From Pascua guehoae (taxonomy: Eukaryota; Basidiomycota; Tremellomycetes; Trichosporonales; Trichosporonaceae): 27,619 bases of DNA. The first letter of the stretch is position 1, and every line of letters begins with the position of its first letter. The notes under the pieces were generated by a model. It worked only from the letters and a program-made list of their open reading frames with translations. It did no database searches and was not told the origin of the DNA. Positions 18,346 through 25,839 of the stretch are shown here, piece by piece. Location: assembly GCA_001600415.1 (NCBI GenBank), contig BCJX01000004.1:521786-549404 (forward strand), in the 5' to 3' direction. The position numbers were made by a program, and so were the translations under genes.

Positions 18346-21300
18346 TCTCCGGGCCTCTGTCCGTCTCGGCCTTGTTTCTCGCTCCGTTTCTTGCTTGTGT
18401 CTCGGTGAATGGGCAATACCGAGTCTCAGTCCACAACCCAAACCTCAGTTAGGTCAGCTATCATGTTTGGCACAAGTCTCTGGCAGATACGTCATCGATT
18501 CCCGGTGGGCGAGTTATTCCCACCACAACGCCGAGAAGTTTGAGCGGTACCCGAGCTACGTGGCTATAGACAAGCGCAACTGCTTCAAGGCCATGGCCGC
18601 CACTACGGGCGTGCAGACTTGGGAAGCACTAGAGGAGGAGCTTCGGGAGAGGTATTACGATCCTACCCAGGCCCCTGCTACGGCAAAGGACTTGGAGCAG
18701 CTCGCAGCTCGTAAGGCTGCGAAGGAGGTCAAGGACCATTGGGACGTTGTCGAGTACACTGAGGAGTTTGCCCTCCTGGCCGAACAGTACCGGCGCTCTC
18801 CTGAGTATGCCTCCAAGGTCATAGACCGATGCTACTTTAGCAGTTTTCCCGAGCCTCTCATGCGTGAGATCATGAGCTTGTATGACGGAAAATGGAGACG
18901 TGAGGGGTGGGACGGCAAGAGCCTGCCCAAGTGGAACCACGTGGAAAAGGCCCTGCGAGAGTACTTCTCTCCCGACAACGAGATTATGCAACTGCGTGTT
19001 GGCCGAGACGCTGCGGCACTGAATCTGAGAGCTTTGGCCCGTAAAGGGGAGGAGGCGTTGAACCGCTACCGTGGAAAGGTGGAAGGGGAGAAGGTCATTC
19101 AGTTGACTACTGACGGGACAAGTCTGGCTTTCTCCTCTAGCCCCTCCGAGTCCCAGGCAGTGTCCAAAGCCACTTCGGTTAACGAGATTATCGAAGGCAT
19201 GAAGAAACTAAAGGTGGAGCACACTCAAGCTCACTTGCCTCAGCGGCGGGAAGTCGAACATCTCTACCATGCCCACTGGCTCCAGCTCAATCAGGGGTTC
19301 CTGATTGCGGCATGAGCCTGGCCGGCTGACCTGAAGAACAAGGTGTTGGACACACACAAAGCCCATCAAGCTGTGGCTGTAGCTTGGTCGACTCTCGGGC
19401 AGAAAGGCCCCAAGAGTGCCAAGTACGCGGAGGCGTATACCGTTGCTGCGGTAGAATCGCCCGAGGCTATCGGGGGGCTTGTGGCACCGGAAGTCGATGA
19501 CGGCTTCTATCCTCCACTACTACGAGCTGCGGGGACCTACGCCTCGGGGGTCAGCCCACGACCTTTTGGCCAATTCCGCCCTTCTGGCTTCCATCAATGG
19601 AATGGGCGAGGACCTATGCCAGGCTACCGAGCCCCGGTGGGAGGGCAGCTGGCCACACCTGCCCCAAAGCCATTGGGTCACGAAGGCGCCGCTACGGAGG
19701 TAGAGGTGGCGGCAGCGGAGCAGCAGTATGCGCGCCCTTTCGTTAACGGTCCCCCTCTTGGTCGCCCGTTTCCTTGTAGCTCGGTGAGAGAAGGGTGCTT
19801 CTGGTGTGGGGATCGTAGCCACTTCGTGGGAGAATGCCAGAATCTCGAAAGCGTCATTAAGATGGGGGTAGTTAAGCACGGGAATCTGTTGCCCGGCAGA
19901 AGGAATCAGCCGCTTGTCTGGGCGCACTCGGGCACTCTGATCCCTCGCCATTTAGTTCATGGCAACCGACACGCTACAGTCATAGAGGCCATGGAGAAGG
20001 CGAAAGCTCGGAAGGATGTCAAGGAGGCCGCGGTGGCCGCCGCAAATGCAGAATACTACGATGAGGCAATTGCCAAAGGATGGGCCTCGGAGGACCACGA
20101 GGTCGCGGAGGTGTACATGGAAGAGGGCGGCTACGAGTCCGAAGCGGACTGGGGGTATAATCCTGGGCCAGGACATGGTGAAGAATGGGCAGAGGGAGAC
20201 ACCTATGAGATGTGTTCGGCATCAGTAGACTGGGATGAGCTCCCAAGCTCTGCGGTGGTCGAAGTGGCCACTGCTCAAGTTGAGGATGTAGATCTCCTAG
20301 AGTTCCTGGCCGAACGCATCCGGGCTGCTGAAATGGAGACGGGAGTGGCCGAGAAGCGAACGACGGGCATTAGCACCAGTCGAACGGCCCCGTATTCCAT
20401 CAAGGACACTCAGAAGAAGGTTGCTTTTGCCCCCAGACCTTCGGCTGGGCCTCGACCTCGACCACCACCTCTCACTAAAGATGGGCAGCTGGGAGTCATA
20501 AGTGTGAACGGTATCTCCCCTAAGGCTGGCCCGACATGGATGGTGCGCGCGCCGACGCCACCAGCAACTCAGTTAGCAGTCAAAGAGAAGCCTCGAGAGA
20601 CAGGGCCGAAGAAACCACGGAAGGAGAGTCAGGGCGCGGTGACTCGACTCTCGGACGAGGGACGAGGGGACTCGGGGAGGAGCAAGTATTCAAAGGTGAA
20701 TACTGCTCTGTCCCAGGACGTGGACCTGGCAAAAGTCTGTGAAAGGTTACTGCACTCTCAAGCAGGACAAGGCATTGTCCTGACTTTGGCAGAGCTAGTG
20801 GCCTTGTCCCCGTTCTTTGCGCGGTACCTGAACCAATCCATGAAGCGAGGGTCCGCTGGTGTGGACACGAAAGCGGAATACGTGGAAGTTGAGGCCGAGC
20901 TTGCAGTCGCGGATTACTGCACTCTCAAGCAGGACAAGGCATTGTCCTGACTTTGGCAGAGCTAGTGGCCTTGTCCCCGTTCTTTGCGTGGTACCTGAAC
21001 CAATCCATGAAGCGAGGGTCCGCTGGTGTGGACACGAAAGCAGAATACGTGGAAGTTGAGGCCGAGCTTGCAGTCGCGGATGTCGAGCCCTACCTGCAAG
21101 ACATCCGGTGTGATGTCGAGGACGTGGAAGGCTGTGTCATGCGGGTTCTGCATGCCCTGATGTTCGAGGCCAACGAGGTCCAGGAAGACGTGGGGGATGG
21201 ACAGAAAAAGCTGGTGCCGTCTGTCTATGAAGGAGGCGGTAGGCTCGGCATGAGTTTCCTCCCACTTGCAGTGCGAACGGCCCAGCTCCCCTGCAGACTC

Positions 21301-22329
21301 AATGGTGTGGACTGCAAAGCCATGGTCGACGATGGTTCGATGCTCAACATGGTGCCCCATAGACTCTTCAACCAGATGCGGACGGGGTTGCGGAGCGATA
21401 TCCGCTTCCGAGTCTCTGGGATCCATGACTCGGGAGTCGGGCTGCCAGGTTTCTTCATGGGGGAGCTGGAGTTTGGTGGCCTGTCTTCTAAACATCTATT
21501 TTGGGTCAGTGACTCGCTCAAGGAGGACAAGGTCTACCTCGGCATGCCCTTCATCCTTGCCAACCGGGTTGACTTCTACTGGAGTGGGCCGTGTCGCATC
21601 ATGAGGCAGCAGACGATGGGTGGGACGTCCGAGTACGCCATGTTCCCCACTGAGGGACCAGAGGTGACTCGTATAAGTCCGGAAGAACCTCGTCAGGCTG
21701 AGCGCGGGCGGTTCGCTGCCGAACTGGCCAACTACAAGGCAGAGTTGGCATACTGCTCCGAAAGCGCGGAGGTGATGCAAGAGGGACAAGAGTGGGACGC
21801 TGAGGTGGCAGGTCTGGAAGTGATTGGTGTGGAATACGAGGATGTCAGTAAACTGAGGGCAGCTAACCCAGGGACAAAGGAGGAAGGGTCGAACACCCAG
21901 GTTGAAAGCGCTCAAGTAGAAGACGTGGAGATGCGAGACGAGAGTCTCGATCAAGCTGCAGAAGAGCTAGCGGAGGACCTCTTGTGGCGCGCAGCTCAAC
22001 AAACGGGAGAGAGAGTCTGCAAGCTCCAACTGGAAGACCTGACGATGGGGACGTGCACTGTGTTAGACATTGAGACTGGAAACGAGGACAGCTTCGAGGG
22101 TCCTTACAAGGTGGCCGGTGCATACAAGCCAGTGGCCAAGAAGAAGTGCCCAGTCCCTACTACAACACCGGAGGAGTCGAAGCCTGTGCTAGTCACACCC
22201 CCGAACATCTGGGATGGCCTCCCGGGAGTTAGTACAGACTACAAGAAGCTTGAGGACATCCCGGACGGCGAACGTCTGACTAAGAAGCGCCGCGAGACTC
22301 TCTTTGAAGGAGAGCACGAGGGTTTTTAA
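18341..22329 (+). pseudogene. Element 2 Gag-protease, 5'-truncated, one stop and one frameshift
   Basis: Homology to element 1 Gag begins near 18.5 kb (RYPSYVAIDKR). The roughly 400-residue N-terminal extension is absent, and the apparent start at 18341 lies in minisatellite-derived DNA. The first frame ends at TGA 19313-19315 and resumes at once (AWPADLKNKVLD). It carries the CCHC knuckle CFWCGDRSHFVGEC near 19.8 kb. A 167-bp tandem duplication then shifts frame and leads to TGA at 20948-20950. The last part (about 20.95-22.33 kb) holds the aspartic protease motif VDDGSMLN and the conserved tail ending at the frameshift site. The order and spacing match element 1. It cannot produce a full Gag. 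Confidence 0.8.
20748..21081 (+). repeat. 167-bp direct tandem duplication inside element 2 gag
   Basis: Copy one is 20748-20914 and copy two is 20915-21081. I find only two differences: GCGCGG versus GCGTGG, and AAGCGG versus AAGCAG. Both are transitions at CpG. The length is 55 codons plus 2 bases, so it moves the reading frame and truncates the frame at 20950. Element 1 has one copy of the equivalent segment, so the duplication arose in element 2. Confidence 0.9.
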
Positions 22330-22369
22330 CTGAGGAGGAAAAATGCATGATGGTCGTCATCCTCCTCAG
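22320..22369 (+). promoter_or_regulatory. Putative -1 ribosomal frameshift signal of element 2
   Basis: The heptamer GGGTTTT (22320-22326) is set in the Gag frame as G GGT TTT, followed at once by the stop TAA (22327-22329). CTGAGGAGG (22330-22338) and CCTCCTCAG (22361-22369) form a perfect 9-bp stem around a 22-nt loop. Pol lies in the -1 frame. GGGUUUU is the -1 slippery site of barley yellow dwarf virus PAV. Stem, loop length and spacing equal those of element 1, while five of 22 loop bases differ. Confidence 0.72.
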
Positions 22370-25206
22370 AAACGAGATGGCTTTGGCGTGGACAGAGGAT
22401 GATAAGGGGGGATTCAAAGAGGAATATATACCCCTGCATAAGATACCCGTGGTATCGCATGAGCCCTGGCAAGACCGCAATATATGGTTGCCTGTGACTA
22501 CGCGCGCCAAGGTCATAGAGTTCCTCAAGGCCAAGCTGTGGAACGGGCTGTACGAGAGGTCACAGTCCAGCTACAGGTCGGGCTTCTTTGCAGTGGAAAA
22601 GAAAGATGGGCGGATCCGGATTGTGCATGACCTGCAGAAACTAAATGCTGTCACCATCCGGGACGTGGGGGTACCGCCATTGATGGACGAAATGACTGAA
22701 GAACTGGCAGGGAGACAGATCTATACTAGTCTTGACGCTTTTGCTGGCTATGATCAGATGGCTCTGCATCATGACTCTCAGGATTTGACCATGTTCGAGA
22801 GTCCTATTGGGACATTGCGGCTCCGGCGAATGCCCCAAGGGTGGACGAACGCTGTGGCCACTTTCCAGCAGGCAATGTCCTACATCTTCGCCGACGAGAC
22901 ACCGGAAGATGCCTGTCTTTACATTGATGATGTGGCCGTCAAAGGTCCCCGTTCCTTGTTTCTAGGGCATGATGGGAAGCCTAAGAGACTGCCTGGGACG
23001 AACATCAGAAAGTTCGTGTATGATCACGCAGTGATGCTAAACAAGATCCTACACAAGATGAAGAGGTTCGGAGGGACATTCTCAGGTGGGAAGATCCATC
23101 TCGGCGTACCCGAGATTCAGATGGTGGGATACATTTGTTTGGCCAAAGGCCGTCGACTCACTAAATCTGCCATCTCAAAGATCGAGAAGTGGCCTTTATG
23201 CAAGAACCCCAAGGAGGTACGAGGTTTGCTGGGAACCATTGGGATTGGGAGAAGTTGGGTCAAAGGATATGGGAATGTTGCGCGACCCCTGGTGCTCCTT
23301 ACCCGACAGGCCCACGGTGAGCCTTTTGAATGGACTGAGCTTCACACGACCGCCATGAACGAGATTAAGCATCTTATCCTGGCCAGTGGATGGATCAAAC
23401 CCATTGAGTATACGAGAGTCGACAAGTATCCGCTCATTGTTGCTATAGATGCTAGCCGTATGGGGTGTGGGGTTGAGCTGGCCCAGATGGGAACGGACGG
23501 GAAATGATATCCTGCTCGCTTTTACAGCATGTACTACAACCAAACCCAGCAGGGCTACAGCCAGCCGAAGCTCGAACTGTTTGGCATCTATGTGGGCCTG
23601 AGGGCAGTGCGCCACTATACGCATAACACCCGCTTCATCCTAGAATCAGACTGCATGTCGATCAAGCAGATGATCAACTCGCCCGTTCTCCCTAGCGCTG
23701 CCGAGGCTCGGTGGTGTTGGTACATTAAGCTTAACAATTTTGTCTTTAAGCATGTCCTGGGGGTCAAGCACCGGATAGCCGATGGACTGTCCCATAGGCC
23801 CCGGGCAGACGACGACAGTGACGACACTGACCCTGAAGAATGGCTGGACTTTTATTGCAGCGCAGCGGGCGAAGCTCGTGGGCCGCGAGCAGCAGCGTGG
23901 GACAAATTGGACCATGATGCATTCCAGGAGGCCTTGTATAAAGACCATGACGACTGGATTGCGGTCGGTAGGTTCCTGGAAGGCCGTGGCTGGCCAGAGG
24001 ACCTTACGCCGCCTAGACTGAAGAAGTTGCAGGCCCTGGTGAAGTACTGTCATCTGGAGCAGGGTCGCATCTGGCGCGGGAAAGGGTATCGTCTGCCTAC
24101 GGAAGTCGTAGTGGACCCGGAGCGCCAGAAAGCGATCCTCAGGTTGTGCCACGAAGAGGCAGGGCATAAGGGTGGCCATAATACCTACTTTAAAGTCTCT
24201 CAGTGGTTCTACTGGCTTGGAATGAGTGAGGCATGTAAGGCATGGGCGAAGAGCTGCCCCGACTGTCAGGCTCGCGACTATCGGTTCTACAAGAATCCTC
24301 GTACGAGTATCCACATTCCGGTCCTGTTCGGTAAAGTCAGCATTGACTGTATCACTATGGGAAAGGACAAGGGGGAAGGGGTGGATGGCGGTATGTACGC
24401 CATCGTCCTGGCTCGGGATGACCTGACGGGCTGGGTCGAGGGTCATGTGCTGCCTGATGGCAAGGCTGAGACAATAGCTCAGTTTTTCTTTGAGGACATT
24501 CTATGTCGTTATGGGCTCGTTGGGCAGGTCAGCATGGACCGCGGCCCCAAGTTCCGTGGGGAGTTCGAGGAGCTTCTTCGAGCCTGGGGAATATGGTTCA
24601 TCCACACGTCTGCATTCAATCCAGTGGCAAACGGGGGCATTGAAAGAGGGAATGGTCCCATCAAGGAGCTGTTGTTTAAACTCGCTCGAACTCGCCCCCC
24701 GAACTGGAGGAAACTACTGCCTCTGGCTCTATGGGCGGACCGCACCACCGCAAAGCATACAACGGGGTATATCCCGCACTTCTTGATGTACGGCGAAGAG
24801 AGCGTTTTGCGTGTAGATGCCCAGTTCGAGACGTACATGACCAGTCACTGGAGGGATGGTATGACCACAGCTGAGCTTCTGGAAGCGCGTCTTAGACAAT
24901 TGGAAAGGCGCCCCGAGGATCTCGTAGCTGCAGCCATGTGCTCTCAAGATGCGCGCGAGGAGACTGTCGCTAGACACAACGACGATTTTCGGCGGCAGCA
25001 CGACGACCGTGTGTTCGAGATTAACAATTTAGTCCTCGTCCGCAACTCGGTCCAGGACAAGTCTCGTCGTGCTAAGCGTCTGGATCGTTACTGTGGCCCA
25101 TATAGGATCATGTCCTTTGGACACAAGGGAGTGGTCAGGCTCGCAGAATTGGATGGTACACCGGTTAAGGATGCTGGCCTGACAAACATCGGCCACAATA
25201 GGCTGA
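22320..25206 (+). pseudogene. Element 2 pol: RT, RNase H, integrase; one TGA and a lost C-terminus
   Basis: The frame opens at the frameshift site. RT carries SLDAFAGYDQM and YIDD (22920-22931). TGA at 23505-23507 interrupts RNase H where element 1 has Arg encoded by CGA (GKRYPARFYS), and the same frame resumes. RNase H motifs include LESDCMS and HRIADGLS. Integrase has the H-X4-H (LCHEEAGHKG) and C-X2-C (SCPDCQ) finger, the first Asp in SIDCITM, the second Asp in MDRG (24537-24539) and the Glu in GGIERGNG, so its catalytic triad is intact. The YCGPYRI GPY/F-like motif is present. Coding continues into the LTR and stops at 25518-25520, adding about 100 unrelated residues. Confidence 0.82.
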
Positions 25207-25250
25207 TGTCACGATCTGGACGACTTAGTCATTTCTACACGGTGTCGAAA

Positions 25251-25278
25251 TCACGTGACCGACAATCACGTGACGTCA
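25251..25278 (+). promoter_or_regulatory. CACGTG and TGACGTCA motifs in the LTR U3 region
   Basis: TCACGTGA occurs at 25251-25258 and again at 25266-25273, where it overlaps the palindrome TGACGTCA (25271-25278). These match bHLH E-box and CRE/ATF bZIP sites. They lie about 280-300 bp before the inferred transcript start at 25558. In the solo LTR the second E-box reads CACATG and the CRE-like palindrome is lost. Confidence 0.45.
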
Positions 25279-25557
25279 CGACCTCCACCCGCACGGTCCG
25301 GTTCGCCGCTCGAGACAACAAGCGACAAGAAATCATGCATGTCGTCTTGACAGCACACAGCACACACTTCACGACGCTTCGCGAAGCACACACACGGTAC
25401 TGTCACCCGTGCATGTCGGCGCTACTACTAAGAGGCTCTATCGCCGACCCAGAGTGCCACGCTTGTAGACTAGGCCCAACTCCGTATCCCCCGCGCAGCT
25501 CCTGCTCGTACGCTCGCTAGGGTACTTAGTTCAGCGCCGTCCGTAGTTTGTATCTCC

Positions 25558-25569
25558 AAGCCATGCAAC
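25558..25569 (+). promoter_or_regulatory. Self-primer segment, inferred mRNA 5' end of element 3
   Basis: AAGCCATGCAAC here is the exact reverse complement of 25828-25839. In Tf1 the first 11 nt of the mRNA fold onto the primer site to start reverse transcription, so this 12-mer should mark the start of R and the transcription start. The solo LTR retains the same 12-mer. No obvious TATA box is seen 25-35 bp upstream. Confidence 0.65.
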
Positions 25570-25827
25570 TACAAGTCTAGTCTCGACGACCAGTTGCCTT
25601 GGCATTTGCCCTTTCCGACACCTCCGCGGCGCCACCTCCGTCTCCGCTCCATCTTTCCGTCCTTCCGCGTCCCCTCCGCGTGCATGTCGCAGCAACCCCC
25701 TGGCCCCCGGCGCCTTCCTTTAGGTCGTCAATCCCGTGAGTCCGATGCCGTCTTGCAGGTCGAGATGGAGTCGCGGTGTTAGGTTTGTGTTCGGTTCCCA
25801 AGCCTCCACCGTTCGGCTCGTGACAAG

Positions 25828-25839
25828 GTTGCATGGCTT
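25828..25839 (+). promoter_or_regulatory. Primer-binding site for self-priming (element 3)
   Basis: GTTGCATGGCTT begins 2 nt after the LTR end and pairs over all 12 bases with 25558-25569. The position immediately after the LTR is that of a retroelement primer-binding site. The ATG inside it (25833) is also the first in-frame ATG of the downstream frame. Confidence 0.68.

Larger units (their letters stand above)
18480..25206 (+). mobile_element. Element 2: decayed Ty3/gypsy retrotransposon, truncated at both ends
   Basis: The order Gag, CCHC, protease, RT, RNase H, integrase matches element 1, with long near-identical protein stretches in RNase H and integrase. The 5' end lacks the Gag N-terminus and any LTR and abuts a minisatellite. 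At the 3' end pol stops at GHNRL, where element 1 continues RRFYTRRG and about 60 more residues, and an LTR of a different element begins at 25207. No polypurine tract precedes that LTR. The element has two in-frame TGA codons and a frameshifting duplication. Confidence 0.82.
25207..25825 (+). mobile_element. LTR of a self-priming retrotransposon (5' LTR of element 3)
   Basis: The 619-bp segment starts TGTCACGATC and ends CGTGACA, with TG..CA termini and homology along its whole length to the solo LTR at 2756-3375. The 5 bp before it (GCTGA) and after it (AGGTT) do not match, so it is not a solo insertion with both target-site copies next to it. It is followed by a complementary self-primer site and an open frame. 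This favours a 5' LTR of a third element inserted in element 2 pol, with the partner LTR beyond the window. Confidence 0.85.

Noticed and set aside
25207..25825. LTR as the natural 3' LTR of element 2
   Set aside because: There is no polypurine tract before it, pol is cut off relative to element 1, and a self-priming site and a new frame follow it.
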